A stretch of DNA of 64,000 bases. Origin: Planctomycetota bacterium. Lineage in GTDB: Bacteria; Planctomycetota; Phycisphaerae; Phycisphaerales; UBA1924. The translations under genes and the position numbers were made by a program. A model generated the notes under the pieces. The model was not told the DNA's origin. It did not search any database and saw only the letters and a program-made list of their open reading frames with translations. Of this stretch, positions 25,163 to 34,984 are shown piece after piece; the stretch's first letter is position 1; every line of letters begins with the position of its first letter. The stretch covers positions 62,001-126,000 of the forward strand of contig JANRJM010000001.1 of NCBI GenBank assembly GCA_033763975.1, written 5' to 3'.

Positions 25163-27690
25163 CCGCCGACGCGCCGCAGCGACGCGACGTGGCGGCCGAC
25201 GCGACCGGCGGCGCATCGCGCTTCGCCGGGGCCCTCGTCATGCTCGCGGCGCTCGCGCTGCGGTGCACCGTCGGGTTCGACCCGTTCCCCGGGTGGTCGG
25301 GCGATCCCTTCGCGGTCGTGTCGCCGATCGTGGGGCTGACGCCCCTCATGGCGATGCTGTGCGACGCGGCGCTGCTGCTGGGCGCGCTGCTGGCGCTCGT
25401 CGGGGGCGCGCGGGCGGGGCGGTCGCCGGCGTGGTGGGAGATCGGGCTGGTCGTCGCCGGGCTGGTGCCGATCGTGTGGCACGCGTACGCGAACGGGCCC
25501 CATCGGTTCGACAGCGCGTGGATGGGTGCGTCGTGGGGCGCGTGCGTGGCGGCGGGGCTGGCGTGCCGCTCGATGGCGGCGGACGCGCGGTCGAGGCAAG
25601 TCCTGCTGGCGGGCGTGCTGGGGGTGGGCGTGCTGCTGGCGCTGCGTGCGGCGGTGCAGGTGTTCATCGAGCACCCCGAGACGCTGGCGACGTTCCGTCG
25701 CACGCGCGAGGCGTTCTTCGAGAGTCAGGGCTGGAGCCTGGATTCGCCCATGGCCCGCGCGTACGAGCGACGCATCGCCCAGGCCGACGCGAGCGCGTGG
25801 TTCGGCATGTCGAACGTGCTCGCGGGCGTCGGTGCGGCGGTCGCGAGCGCGTCGCTCGCGCTGCTGCTCGTGAGCCGGCGTGAGCCTGGCGGAGCGAGCC
25901 CGGCCGGCACGAGTGGGCCGGCCCGCGCGGCCCGGGATGCCGCCGCGGATCGGGGCGCGATTCCCCTCGTGGGCGTGGTGACGGCGTTTGTCGCGGGTGT
26001 GGCGTGCGTCGTGCTCGCGGGGTCGAAGGGCGGGTACGCGGCGTTGGTCGCCGGGGCCGCGCTTGGCGCGTCGACGCTGGTGTTCGGCCGGCTGCGGGCG
26101 CGGGCCGCGCGCGGGGCGGGCGTGGGGCTGGGCGTGGCGGCGTTCCTGGGTGTGCCCGCGGTGGTCGTGGTGCGCGGTGCGCTGGGCGAGCACCTGGGCG
26201 AGCTCAGCGTGCTGTTCCGGTGGTTCTACACGGTGGGGGCGGTGCGCGTCTTCGGCGAGTTCCCGCTGCTGGGATCCTCGCCCGACGGGTTCAAGGACGT
26301 GTACGCACGCCTCAAGGTCCCCATCGCGCCCGAGGACGTCGCCAGCCCGCACGCGCTGGCGCTCGACTGGGCGGCGACGCTGGGCGTGGGCGGCGTCGCG
26401 CTCGCGGCGCTCGTGCTCGCGTGGTGCGTGATGGCCGGGCGCGGGCTCGGCACGGAGCGCGCGAGCGAGGACGCCCCCGCGGCGCCCGTGAGTGCTGCGT
26501 CGCACGCGCCGCTCCGCACCGACGTGCTGGCGATCGTCGGGTGCATCGCGCTCGCCGTGGTCGTGGGGTCGCGCATCGAGTCATCGATCGCGACGGTTGA
26601 GGCGGCGCTGGTGCGTCTGTTCGGGCTGGGGGGCGCGGGCGTTGTTGCGGCCGGGGTGCTGATGGCGCTGCGCGCGAGGGGCGCGGGGCACACGGGTTCA
26701 GGGCTGCGTGCCGCGGGCGTGGCGGGGCTGTGCCTGGCGGGCGTGGCGCAGTTCGACGTCGTCGCGTCGATCCCCGGTGCGCTGGCGGTGCTCATGATCT
26801 TCCTCGGACTGGGGGCGGGCGCGCAGCCGAGCACGGCCCGGGCGTCGGCGGGCGCGAGCGCGACGCCTCGGAGCGTGGTCCGGGCGTGGGCGGGCGTGGC
26901 GGTCGGCGCGGGTGTGTTGATGGTGTGCGTGCTCGTGCCGCTGCGGGCGGCGTGGCGATGGGACGGCGCGCTCCGCGAGGCGTACGCGCTGGCCGAGCCG
27001 GTGGCGATGCTCAGCGCCCGGCTGGCCGACCTGCGCGACGGGCGGGCGCCGCGCGAGGCGGGGCGGGCGTGGCTGGCGGATCTTGCGGCGGAATGTGCCG
27101 CGAGCGGGGTGCCCGGGCCCGACCCCGCGCGGGAAGACCCCGGCAACGCGCTGCTGCGGCTGCGCCGGGCGCGGGGCGAGTCGGCGCTCGCGGCGTTGGA
27201 GCGGGCGCTCGCGGCGGCGCCGGATCATCCGGACACGAGCCACGCGGTGGATCGGCTGCGATTGGCGCAGGCGAGCGTGCTGCTGGCGGGCGGAGATCGG
27301 GCCGGCGCGAGCGACGCGGCTCGTCGGGCGGCGTCCGACGCGCTGCGCTTCGCCGAGCGGGCGGGCACGTCATCGTCGTGGGGCCATGCGGGGGCGGCGT
27401 GCCGCGCGGCGGGCGAGATCGCGGGCGACGAAGCGCTGCAGATCGAGGCGGAGCGGGCGTGGAGTTCGGCGTCTGTGCGGTCTCCGTACGCGGTGGTGTA
27501 CCCGATGCTGATCGCTCAAAGTGCGGCGGCCCGGGGGCAGCGGGCGCTCGCGGGGATTTGGGCGGCAAAGGCCCTGGAAGTGGATGGGCTGATGCGGCTG
27601 GACCCGGCGCAGGGCCTGTCGGAGGCGAAGCGAGCGGAACTGCGGGCATTGGTCGAGGCGGGGTCTGGGGAGCCTCGGGAGGCGTCTTGA
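25159..27690 (+). CDS. Large polytopic protein, O-antigen ligase/polymerase-like, with helical repeat tail
   Basis: An 843-residue protein. Residues 1-620 contain at least 12 hydrophobic segments. The loop between helices (FRRTREAFFESQGWSLDSPM) and the segment VVLAGSKGGYAALVAGAALG, followed by LFRWFYTVGAVRVFGEFPLL and GSSPDGFKDVY, resemble the O-antigen ligase (Wzy_C/WaaL) family. The last 200 residues are soluble, helical and TPR-like (GASDAARRAASDALRFAERA). It would polymerise or ligate lipid-linked glycans at the periplasmic face. Coupling by ATGA to the WecA-like gene supports a shared polysaccharide pathway. There are no nearby glycosyltransferases or flippase. Very high Ala/Gly/Val bias. 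Confidence 0.75.
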   Translation: MTADAPQRRDVAADATGGASRFAGALVMLAALALRCTVGFDPFPGWSGDPFAVVSPIVGLTPLMAMLCDAALLLGALLALVGGARAGRSPAWWEIGLVVAGLVPIVWHAYANGPHRFDSAWMGASWGACVAAGLACRSMAADARSRQVLLAGVLGVGVLLALRAAVQVFIEHPETLATFRRTREAFFESQGWSLDSPMARAYERRIAQADASAWFGMSNVLAGVGAAVASASLALLLVSRREPGGASPAGTSGPARAARDAAADRGAIPLVGVVTAFVAGVACVVLAGSKGGYAALVAGAALGASTLVFGRLRARAARGAGVGLGVAAFLGVPAVVVVRGALGEHLGELSVLFRWFYTVGAVRVFGEFPLLGSSPDGFKDVYARLKVPIAPEDVASPHALALDWAATLGVGGVALAALVLAWCVMAGRGLGTERASEDAPAAPVSAASHAPLRTDVLAIVGCIALAVVVGSRIESSIATVEAALVRLFGLGGAGVVAAGVLMALRARGAGHTGSGLRAAGVAGLCLAGVAQFDVVASIPGALAVLMIFLGLGAGAQPSTARASAGASATPRSVVRAWAGVAVGAGVLMVCVLVPLRAAWRWDGALREAYALAEPVAMLSARLADLRDGRAPREAGRAWLADLAAECAASGVPGPDPAREDPGNALLRLRRARGESALAALERALAAAPDHPDTSHAVDRLRLAQASVLLAGGDRAGASDAARRAASDALRFAERAGTSSSWGHAGAACRAAGEIAGDEALQIEAERAWSSASVRSPYAVVYPMLIAQSAAARGQRALAGIWAAKALEVDGLMRLDPAQGLSEAKRAELRALVEAGSGEPREAS

Positions 27691-27714
27691 TTCACGGGGG
27701 TAGGCCGTTAGTAT
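27687..27714 (+). promoter_or_regulatory. Candidate fusA promoter
   Basis: TTGATT (27687-27692), a 16-nt spacer and TAGTAT (27709-27714). The -35 overlaps the stop codon of the preceding gene. It would give fusA a leader of about 285 nt. Confidence 0.55.
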
Positions 27715-27915
27715 TCCGGCTCTTCCCCGGTGTCAGTGCGGCGAGCGGCCTTGCTTGAGGGCTGGTGCGGTCCGTGCCGACGTTCGAGGCCCGAGGTCGG
27801 CGATGGACGCGGATGACGACGACGATGTGAACTGAGAGTTCCCCGCCCGTGGCGGCACCGTCGTCGCGTGGCACGTCGCGCCCGCCAGCACCGAGAGTTG
27901 CAAGCGAACACAGGA

Positions 27916-27936
27916 AGCCCGGGGCGCGCCCGGGCT
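27916..27936 (+). promoter_or_regulatory. Strong hairpin in the long fusA leader
   Basis: AGCCCGGG/CCCGGGCT forms a perfect 8-bp GC stem with a 5-nt loop, 73 nt before the fusA ATG and without a T-tract. The 318-nt region between 27690 and 28009 contains no convincing ORF or known RNA. The hairpin may be regulatory. Confidence 0.4.
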
Positions 27937-28008
27937 CAGCACGAGACGAGAGCAGACAGGCCCGCGGCGCCCAGAGCGTCGGGCGGGGCCGGAAAGGTTG
28001 ATCGAGTC

Positions 28009-30141
28009 ATGGCTACCGACCTCAGTCACATCCGGAACATCGGCATCTGCGCCCACATCGACGCGGGGAAAACGACCGTGTCGGAGCGCATCCTGTACTA
28101 CACGGGCAAGAACTACAAGATCGGCGAGGTGCACGAGGGCACCGCGACGATGGACTTCCTGCAGGACGAGCAGGAGCGCGGGATCACGATCCAGTCGGCG
28201 GCGACGACGTGCCCGTGGGAGAAGGCGGGGCGCGAGTACAAGATCAACCTGATCGACACGCCCGGGCACGTGGACTTCACGATCGAGGTGGAGCGTTCGC
28301 TGCGCGTGCTCGACGGCGCGGTGGCGGTGTTCGACGGCAAGGAAGGCGTCGAGGCCCAGAGCGAGACGGTGTGGCGCCAGGCCGACCGCTACCGCGTGCC
28401 CCGCATCTGCTTCATCAACAAGATGGACAAGATCGGCGCGAGCTTCGACTTCTCGTTCGGCACGATCAAGACGCGCCTGGGCGCCAACGGGATCCCGATC
28501 CAGTACCCCATCGGCACCGGGCACGACTTTGTCGGCATCATCGACCTGCTCCGCGAGAAGGCGCTCTTCTTCGAGGGCGACAAGGGCGAGACGATGGTGA
28601 TCAAGGACGTCCCGGCCGACTGGCAGGAGATGGCCCAGAAGTGGCGCCGCGAGATGATCGAGAAGATCAGCGAGCTGGACGACGGGCTCATGGAGATGTT
28701 CCTCGAGGGCAAGGAGCCGACGGTCGAGCAGATGATCGCGGCGCTGCGGACAGCGACGATCACGCGCAAGGCCTTCCCGGTCATGTGCGGGGCGGCGCTG
28801 CGGAACATGGGCGTGCAGGCCCTGCTGGACGCGGTGATCGACTTCCTCCCGAGCCCGACCGAGAAGCCCGACGTCGAGGGCAGCGACCCGCAGGACAAGG
28901 ACAAGAAGCTCACGCGTCCGCACGACAAGGACGCGCCGTTCGCCGCCCTGGTCTTCAAGGTCGTGTCTGACACGCACGGCGATCTGACGTACATGCGCGT
29001 CTACTCGGGCACGCTGGGCAAGGGCACACGCCTGCTCAACCCGATGAACAACAAGAAGGAGAACTGCTCGCGCATCTTCGAGATGCACGCGCAGAACCGC
29101 ATCCCGCTGGAGGAAGTGACGGCGGGCAACATCGTCGCGGTCGTCGGCATCAAGGACAGCTACACCGGCGACACCCTCTGCGACATGGACCACCCGATCG
29201 TGCTCGAGCGCATGCACTTCCCCGAGCCGGTCATCTCGATGTCCATCGAGCCCAAGACCCAGGACGACAAGCGCAAGCTCTCCGAGGCGCTGCTCACCAT
29301 CCGGCGCGAGGACCCCTCGTTCCGCTTCACGTACGACGAGGAGACCGCCCAGACCATCATCTCGGGCATGGGCGAGCTCCACCTCGACATCATCCGCACC
29401 AAGCTCCAGCGCGACATGAAGATCGGCGTCGAGGTCGGCAAGCCCAAGGTGTCGTACCGCGAGGCCATCACCCGCAAGGTCGAGGACGTCCGCGGGCTCT
29501 TCAAGAAGCAGTCGGGCGGGCGAGGCCAGTACGGCGACTGCGTCATCACCATCGAGCCCTTCACCAAGGACCAGGCCGAGGCCGAGGAACTCGACTTCAC
29601 CGACAACTTCGCCTTCGAGAACGCCGTCGTCGGCGGCGTGATCCCCAAGGAGTTCATCCCCAGCGTCGAGTACGGCATCCGCCAGACCGCCCTCACCGGC
29701 GTCAAGTTCGGCTACCAGCTCATCAACGCGAAGGCGACGCTTACCTACGGCTCGTACCACGACGTCGACTCGAGCCAGATCGCCTTCGAGCAGGCCGGAC
29801 GCATCGCGCTGCAGGAGGCCGTCGATCGCGCCGGCCCCGTGCTGCTCGAGCCGATCATGAAGGTCGTCATCACCGTGCCCAACGACTACCTGGGCAACGT
29901 CACCGGCGACGTCAACTCCCGGCGCGGCATGATCATCGACACCGAGGACCGCGACCCGGTCAAGATGGTCAACGCCGAGATCCCGCTCGCCGAACTCTTC
30001 GGCTACACCACCTCGCTGCGCGGCATGTCGCAGGGACGCGCCAGCGCGTCCATGGAGTTCCTCGAGTACCGCCAGGTGCCCCGCAACGTGCAGGAGCAGT
30101 TGATGGGCGAGAAGGAAAAGGCCGCCAAGGGCAAGAAGTAA
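28009..30141 (+). CDS. fusA: Translation elongation factor G
   Basis: Ribosomal translocase GTPase, 710 residues, a normal EF-G length. GTPase motifs are G1 AHIDAGKTT (15-23), RGIT (57-60), DTPGH (83-87) and NKMDK (137-141). Domain IV contains [20 protein letters not shown] and [14 protein letters not shown], and domain V ends with [20 protein letters not shown]. The ATG at 28009 is fixed by the conserved [20 protein letters not shown] start. The gene is monocistronic, with its own promoter and terminator and no rps or tuf genes nearby, unlike the usual str operon. A paralogue elsewhere in the genome cannot be excluded. Confidence 0.97.
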   Translation: MATDLSHIRNIGICAHIDAGKTTVSERILYYTGKNYKIGEVHEGTATMDFLQDEQERGITIQSAATTCPWEKAGREYKINLIDTPGHVDFTIEVERSLRVLDGAVAVFDGKEGVEAQSETVWRQADRYRVPRICFINKMDKIGASFDFSFGTIKTRLGANGIPIQYPIGTGHDFVGIIDLLREKALFFEGDKGETMVIKDVPADWQEMAQKWRREMIEKISELDDGLMEMFLEGKEPTVEQMIAALRTATITRKAFPVMCGAALRNMGVQALLDAVIDFLPSPTEKPDVEGSDPQDKDKKLTRPHDKDAPFAALVFKVVSDTHGDLTYMRVYSGTLGKGTRLLNPMNNKKENCSRIFEMHAQNRIPLEEVTAGNIVAVVGIKDSYTGDTLCDMDHPIVLERMHFPEPVISMSIEPKTQDDKRKLSEALLTIRREDPSFRFTYDEETAQTIISGMGELHLDIIRTKLQRDMKIGVEVGKPKVSYREAITRKVEDVRGLFKKQSGGRGQYGDCVITIEPFTKDQAEAEELDFTDNFAFENAVVGGVIPKEFIPSVEYGIRQTALTGVKFGYQLINAKATLTYGSYHDVDSSQIAFEQAGRIALQEAVDRAGPVLLEPIMKVVITVPNDYLGNVTGDVNSRRGMIIDTEDRDPVKMVNAEIPLAELFGYTTSLRGMSQGRASASMEFLEYRQVPRNVQEQLMGEKEKAAKGKK

Positions 30142-30201
30142 GCCCGCCACGCGACCCGCGGCCTCCCGGCCCGCTTCGTGCCGATATCACGATCCCGCAC
30201 C

Positions 30202-30231
30202 GCCCCCGGCCCGTGCCGGGGGCTTTTGTTT
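30202..30231 (+). terminator. Rho-independent terminator of fusA
   Basis: GCCCCCGGC-CCGT-GCCGGGGGC is a perfect 9-bp stem (30202-30223) followed by TTTTGTTT, 60 nt past the fusA stop. Confidence 0.92.
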
Positions 30232-30344
30232 CGCACCCGAAGAGAGGAAATGGCGCGCGACGCGATGTTCCTCTTCCGTTTTCGCACGGATCGGCTAGGC
30301 TGCGGCGGCACTGGGGAGAGGCGCGGCAAGACCGGAGACGCCGC

Positions 30345-31130
30345 ATGTCCGTACGCGAAGCATTTGTCGGGTTCGTCCTGGCCCTCGCCACCACGGCGGG
30401 CGCCGACGTCATTCCCATCGTCAACCCGTCGTTCGAGGTCCTGAGCCGTCCGTTGGCCGTCGGTGAGCAGACCAACGGCGCGGGGGGCGTGGGCGTGCCT
30501 GTCGGCACGCGGTACCCGTTCGGCGGCGGGCCGAGCGGCGTGAGCTGGACCGACCCGGTCGAGGTTCCCGGCTGGCGAACGCGGCTGCGTGCGTTCGGCG
30601 ATCCGGCCACGAACTACGCGGGCGTGCTGCACCCGCCCAGCGTGGGCGGGCAGCCGTTCATCACGGGGCAGGACGGCACGAACGTCGTCGCGGTCCAGAT
30701 CGCGCAGATGGGCCAGACGCTCGACGCGCTCGTGATGCCGAACACGCGGTACCGGCTGGACTTCCTGGGCGGGATCGGGCGGATCGACAGCGACTACATC
30801 CTGAGCGTCTCGCTCATCGCGGTGCCGGATCTCGCGACGCTGCCGCTGGAGAACGAGCCGGGCGTGTCGCGCCTGGCGATCACGCAGGGGCTGGCGCCGC
30901 CCCGGGAGAGTTTCGGCACGATGCTCGCGTACACGCTGGAGTTCACGACCCCCGCGACGCTGCCGGCACAGTGGCAGGGCAAGCACCTGGGCGTTCACAT
31001 GTTCGGGAGCGACGGCATCCCGCGCGTGGTGTACGACAACTTCCGCCTGGAGGCGACGCCCGTGCCGACGCCGTGGACGGTGCTCGTGCTCGCGGGCGTG
31101 CTCTCCTGCCCGCGCGGGCGGCGGCGCTGA
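30345..31130 (+). CDS. Secreted PEP-CTERM-like protein of unknown function
   Basis: A 261-residue exported protein. A signal peptide (MSVREAFVGFVLALATTAGA) is followed by DVIPIVNPSFEVLSRPL, which resembles the start of PEP-CTERM proteins with a carbohydrate-binding-like beta sandwich. The C-terminus VPTPWTVLVLAGVLSCPRGR has the sorting-signal order VPxP, hydrophobic helix, basic end, with Thr in place of the usual Glu of VPEP. It would be processed by an exosortase and end up at the surface or in extracellular polymer. A TAGGCT -10-like hexamer lies at 30296-30301. ATG 30345 is chosen because the signal peptide begins there. Confidence 0.75.
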   Translation: MSVREAFVGFVLALATTAGADVIPIVNPSFEVLSRPLAVGEQTNGAGGVGVPVGTRYPFGGGPSGVSWTDPVEVPGWRTRLRAFGDPATNYAGVLHPPSVGGQPFITGQDGTNVVAVQIAQMGQTLDALVMPNTRYRLDFLGGIGRIDSDYILSVSLIAVPDLATLPLENEPGVSRLAITQGLAPPRESFGTMLAYTLEFTTPATLPAQWQGKHLGVHMFGSDGIPRVVYDNFRLEATPVPTPWTVLVLAGVLSCPRGRRR

Positions 31131-31191
31131 ACCGACAAGCCGGACGTGGATGTCGGCCCGCCTGCTACCCTCCCGGCCTGAGGAGGCACGC

Positions 31192-32634
31192 ATGCCGGCA
31201 CCAGAAGCGTTCGACAGGCTCATGCTCAACCAGCCCGCGTCGGTCCAGCGCTGGATCGACTGGCTCCGCATCCCCAGCATCAGCACGGACCCGAAGTACC
31301 GCGACGACTGTCGCCGGGCGGCCCAGTGGTGCTGCGACCAGCTCGGCGAGCTCGGGTTCTCGGCGCGGCTCGTCGAGTCCGGCGAGATCGGCTCCGACGG
31401 GCGCGGCGGCGGGCACCCGATCGTGCTCGCGACCATCGAGCCCAAGGCGGGGTACAAGGGCCCGCACGTGCTGTTCTACGGGCACTACGACGTGCAGCCC
31501 GTCGACCCGCTGAACCTGTGGGAGTCGGACCCGTTCCAGCCCGTGCTGCGCGACGCCAAGGCCGGCGAGACGGGCGGGCGGCGGATCGTCGCGCGCGGCG
31601 CGGTCGACGACAAGGGCCAGGTGATGACGTTCCTCGAGGCCTGCCGCGCGTGCAAGCAGGTCTCGGGGCACGCGACCAACGGGGCGGCGTACACGGTCGT
31701 CATCGAGGGCGAGGAAGAGTCGGGCTCGGTGAATCTCCCGAAGTTCGTGAAAGACCACGCCGCCACGCTGCGCGAGTGCGACGTCTGCCTTATCTCCGAC
31801 ACCGGCATGCTGGGGCGCGACAAGCCCGCGATCACCTACGGCGTGCGCGGGCTGGCGTACACCGAGGTCACGCTCCACGCGGCGAACCAGGACCTGCACA
31901 GCGGGCTGTGGGGCGGACGCTGCCCGAACCCCATCACCGAGCTCGCGCGCGTGCTGGCGCAGCTCCACGACGCCAAGCGGCGCGTGACGATCCCCGGGTT
32001 CTACAAGGACGTCGTCCCGCTGACCAAGGCCGAACGCGCGAACTGGAAGGCGCTGAAGTTCAACTCGGTGGCGGCCCTCAAGAAGATCGGCCTGGGCAAG
32101 GACGCCGATATCGGCGAGGCCGGCTACACCGCGATGGAACGCGAGTGGGGGAGGCCGACGGCGGAGATCAACGGCATCTGGGGCGGGTACACCGGCCCGG
32201 GCGCGAAGACGGTCATCCCCGCGCACGCGAGCGCGAAGGTGTCGTTCCGGCTCGTCGCCGACCAGGACCCGCGGAAGATCACCAAGATGTTCTTCAAGTG
32301 GTGCAAGGACCACACGCCCCCCGGTTGTCGCTGGGAACTGAACGACCACCACGGCGGGTTCGGCGTCACGACGCCCATCGACAGCCCGGCGATGCAGGCC
32401 GCCCAGCGGGCGCTGAAGCTGGCCTCGGGGCGGAAGGTGTCGCTGATCAAGTCTGGCGGGTCGATCCCCGTGGCGGGGCTGCTGAAGGACGTGCTGAAGA
32501 TCGACACGATCTTCATGGGGTTCGGGCTCGACGACGACCGCGTGCACAGCCCGAACGAGAAGTTCGAGCTGGCGTGCTTCGAGCTCGGGTGTCGTGCTCA
32601 CGCGGCGTTCGTGGGCGAACTCGCCGCGATGTAG
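31192..32634 (+). CDS. M20-family metallopeptidase (dipeptidase-like)
   Basis: A 480-residue cytosolic zinc peptidase of the M20 family, probably a dipeptidase or aminoacyl-hydrolase. Metal and catalytic residues are visible: His98 in LFYGHYDVQPVDP, the bridging Asp in ARGAVDDKGQ (near 139), the catalytic Glu pair in VIEGEEESGS (near 174), Asp in LISDTGM and the C-terminal His in DDDRVHSPNEKFE. The dimerisation domain lies between (VTLHAANQDLHSGLWGG). The start has GAGGAGG about 6 nt upstream. It is followed by two peptide-ABC-transporter-type genes, which fits peptide uptake and breakdown. The actual substrate is not known. Confidence 0.92.
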   Translation: MPAPEAFDRLMLNQPASVQRWIDWLRIPSISTDPKYRDDCRRAAQWCCDQLGELGFSARLVESGEIGSDGRGGGHPIVLATIEPKAGYKGPHVLFYGHYDVQPVDPLNLWESDPFQPVLRDAKAGETGGRRIVARGAVDDKGQVMTFLEACRACKQVSGHATNGAAYTVVIEGEEESGSVNLPKFVKDHAATLRECDVCLISDTGMLGRDKPAITYGVRGLAYTEVTLHAANQDLHSGLWGGRCPNPITELARVLAQLHDAKRRVTIPGFYKDVVPLTKAERANWKALKFNSVAALKKIGLGKDADIGEAGYTAMEREWGRPTAEINGIWGGYTGPGAKTVIPAHASAKVSFRLVADQDPRKITKMFFKWCKDHTPPGCRWELNDHHGGFGVTTPIDSPAMQAAQRALKLASGRKVSLIKSGGSIPVAGLLKDVLKIDTIFMGFGLDDDRVHSPNEKFELACFELGCRAHAAFVGELAAM

Positions 32635-32650
32635 GCACCGGGGGGCGCGC

Positions 32651-33928
32651 ATGCCCGTTCGCACGCTGCCGCCCGGCGCGCCGGCGCCCCGCCCCGACGG
32701 GCGGGGTGTGCTGTCGGGGCGGCGGGCGGGGCTGATCGCCGCGGCGGTGCTCGCGCTCGTCGCGTTCGCCTGCGTCGCGACGCTGCCCTGGACGCTGCGC
32801 CCGGTGGCGCAGCCGGGCGGGGGGGACGTTGCGCGGTACAACGCGGGGTCGGCCTCGGCGGGACGCCTGCCCCCGTCGTGGGTGTCCGCGTCGCGTCCGC
32901 AGCGCGAGCGGCTGGCGCGACAACTCACGGCGGACGACGCGGCGGCGGTGCCCCGGCCCGGGCGGTCGATCGCGGACGTGATCGAATCGCCCCACCCGGA
33001 CGAACTGCGGACGCTGCGACGCCTCGCACCGTCGTACGCGCTCGGCACCGACGTGCTCGGACGCAGCATGCTCGCGCGACTCTTGCTGGGCGGGGCAATC
33101 TCGCTGGGCGTCGGGCTCGCCGCCGCGGCGATCTCGGTCGTCGTCGGCACGCTCTACGGCACGCTCGCCGGGTTCGCGGGCGGACGCCTGGACGCCCTGA
33201 TGATGCGCGTCGTCGACGTGCTGTACGGGCTCCCGTACGTGCTCATCGTCGTGCTGCTCGCCGTCGCGGGCGGCGCGCTGGTGGATGACTACGTCTCGCG
33301 CGAGGGGCCGCGGCGTGGGTTCGTCCGTGATTCCGCGCGGGCGCTGCTCCGGGCCGAGGGACAGCCCGCCTCGCCCGCCGAGGTCGATGCACTGCTCGAG
33401 TCGCGCCCGGCGCTGCGCGACACGCTCGAGACGCGTGCGCTCGCCGAGTATCCGCCCCGCACGCTGTCGGAGGGCGTGCGCACCGCGATCGACCTGGCGG
33501 TGCTGCTGATCGCCATCGGGGGCACGAGCTGGCTCACCATGGCGCGGGTGGTGCGCGCGGAGGTCATGAGCCTGCGCGGGCGTCCGTTCATGGACGCGGC
33601 CCGGACGATCGGCGTGCCGCCGGCGCGGATGTTCCGCGTGCACCTGCTGCCGAACCTCGCGCCGACGATCATCGTGTACGCGACGCTCACCGTGCCGCAG
33701 GCGATTCTGCAGGAGTCGTTCCTGAGCTTCCTGGGCATCGGCGTGCGACCGCCCCTGCCGAGCTGGGGGAGCCTCGCGGCCGAGGGGCTGGGCGAGCTCA
33801 ACCCGTACGAGTCCAACTGGTGGCTGCTCGCGTTCCCGTGCGCCGCGCTCGCGGGCGTGCTCGTCGCGCTCAACATCGCGGGCGACGCGCTGCGCGACGC
33901 GCTCGACCCGCGCGGGGCGGCCCGATGA
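32651..33928 (+). CDS. OppC/DppC-type ABC transporter permease with a cytosolic insert
   Basis: A 425-residue membrane permease. After one N-terminal helix (AGLIAAAVLALVAFACVATL) comes an external domain, then LGTDVLGRSMLARLLLGGAI, the OppC signature, and the EAA loop VMSLRGRPFMDAARTIGVPP. A hydrophilic stretch of about 65 residues (VDDYVSREGPRRGFVRDSAR onward, residues about 213-280) interrupts the membrane domain between two helices; E. coli OppC has nothing there. The next gene overlaps by ATGA. OppA, OppB and OppF are absent here, so partners must be encoded elsewhere. Confidence 0.88.
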   Translation: MPVRTLPPGAPAPRPDGRGVLSGRRAGLIAAAVLALVAFACVATLPWTLRPVAQPGGGDVARYNAGSASAGRLPPSWVSASRPQRERLARQLTADDAAAVPRPGRSIADVIESPHPDELRTLRRLAPSYALGTDVLGRSMLARLLLGGAISLGVGLAAAAISVVVGTLYGTLAGFAGGRLDALMMRVVDVLYGLPYVLIVVLLAVAGGALVDDYVSREGPRRGFVRDSARALLRAEGQPASPAEVDALLESRPALRDTLETRALAEYPPRTLSEGVRTAIDLAVLLIAIGGTSWLTMARVVRAEVMSLRGRPFMDAARTIGVPPARMFRVHLLPNLAPTIIVYATLTVPQAILQESFLSFLGIGVRPPLPSWGSLAAEGLGELNPYESNWWLLAFPCAALAGVLVALNIAGDALRDALDPRGAAR

Positions 33929-34971
33929 CCGGCGCGCCCGCGAACCTCCCGCCGACCGCCCGGGCGACCCCTCCCGCGCCCGCCGCCGACGCGCCGGTGC
34001 TTTCCATCCGCGGGCTCACGGTGTCGTTCGGTGCGCAGCGCGGCCAGCCGGCGCGCCGCGTGGTGGATGACCTCAGCCTGGATCTCTTCCCCGGACAGAC
34101 CACCGCGCTGGTGGGAGAATCCGGGAGCGGGAAGAGCATCACGGCGTTCAGCGCGATCGGCCTCCCGCCCGCGGGGGCTCGCGTAGAGGGCGGGCGCGTG
34201 CTGCTCGCGCCGCGCGAGCCGGGGGGCCCGGCGGTCGACGTGCTCGCCTCGCCGCCGCCGGCGCAGCGAGCGCTGCGTGGGCGCGACATCGCCATGATCT
34301 TCCAGGAGCCGATGTCGGCCCTCAACCCGGTGCTGACGATCGGCGAGCAGGTGGTGGAGGCCGTGCGTCGGGCGGGGGTGCCCGCGCGCGAGGCGTGGGC
34401 GCGGGCGGGTGATGCGCTCGACGAGGTCGGCATCCCCGACGCCGCCACGCGCCTGCGCCAGTTTCCGCACGAGTTCTCGGGTGGCATGCGCCAGCGGGTG
34501 CTCATCGCGATGGCGCTCGCGGCGGGGCCCCGCGTGCTGCTCGCCGACGAGCCCACGACCGCCCTCGACGCGCACGTCCGCGCCCGTGTGCTCGCGCTCA
34601 TCGACCGCGCGCGGGCGGCGCGCTTGCTGGGCGTGCTGCTCATCACCCACGACCTGATCCTGGCGCGGCAGTTCGCGCACCACGTCGGCGTGATGTACCG
34701 CGGGCGACTCGTCGAGCGTGGCCCCGCGGCCCGCGTGCTCGCCTCGCCCATGCACCCGTACACGCGCAGCCTGCTGCGCTGCCAGCCCGGCGAACGCACC
34801 TTCAAGCAGCCCCTCAGCACCAGCGCCGAACTGCTGCGCGACGCCGCCGAGTTTGCGCCCGTGCAGGGGCGGCGTCCCTGGTGGCGTCCCGACGACCTCG
34901 CGGACGCCGCGCACCCGCCGCCCGCGTACATCGAGGTCGGCCCCGGGCACGTGCTCGCGGTCGAGCCTTGA
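33925..34971 (+). CDS. OppD/DppD-type ABC transporter ATP-binding protein
   Basis: A 348-residue ATPase subunit of a peptide/nickel-type importer. Walker A GESGSGKS (64-71), Q-loop IFQEPMSALNP, signature EFSGGMRQRVLIAMAL, Walker B LLADEPTTALD and the switch His in LLITHDLILA are intact. The C-terminal MHPYTRSLLRCQPGERT is the oligopeptide-transporter extension. The Cys pattern of the OppD iron-sulfur-like motif is not complete. It is translationally coupled to the permease. An Ala/Pro-rich N-terminal 22 residues may be disordered. Confidence 0.92.
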   Translation: MTGAPANLPPTARATPPAPAADAPVLSIRGLTVSFGAQRGQPARRVVDDLSLDLFPGQTTALVGESGSGKSITAFSAIGLPPAGARVEGGRVLLAPREPGGPAVDVLASPPPAQRALRGRDIAMIFQEPMSALNPVLTIGEQVVEAVRRAGVPAREAWARAGDALDEVGIPDAATRLRQFPHEFSGGMRQRVLIAMALAAGPRVLLADEPTTALDAHVRARVLALIDRARAARLLGVLLITHDLILARQFAHHVGVMYRGRLVERGPAARVLASPMHPYTRSLLRCQPGERTFKQPLSTSAELLRDAAEFAPVQGRRPWWRPDDLADAAHPPPAYIEVGPGHVLAVEP

Positions 34972-34984
34972 CGCGAGTATTGAT

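Noticed and set aside
27716-28008. Possible 4.5S, 6S or tmRNA gene in the fusA leader
   Set aside because: I searched by eye for the SRP RNA loop and tmRNA ends and found neither; only the hairpin remains.
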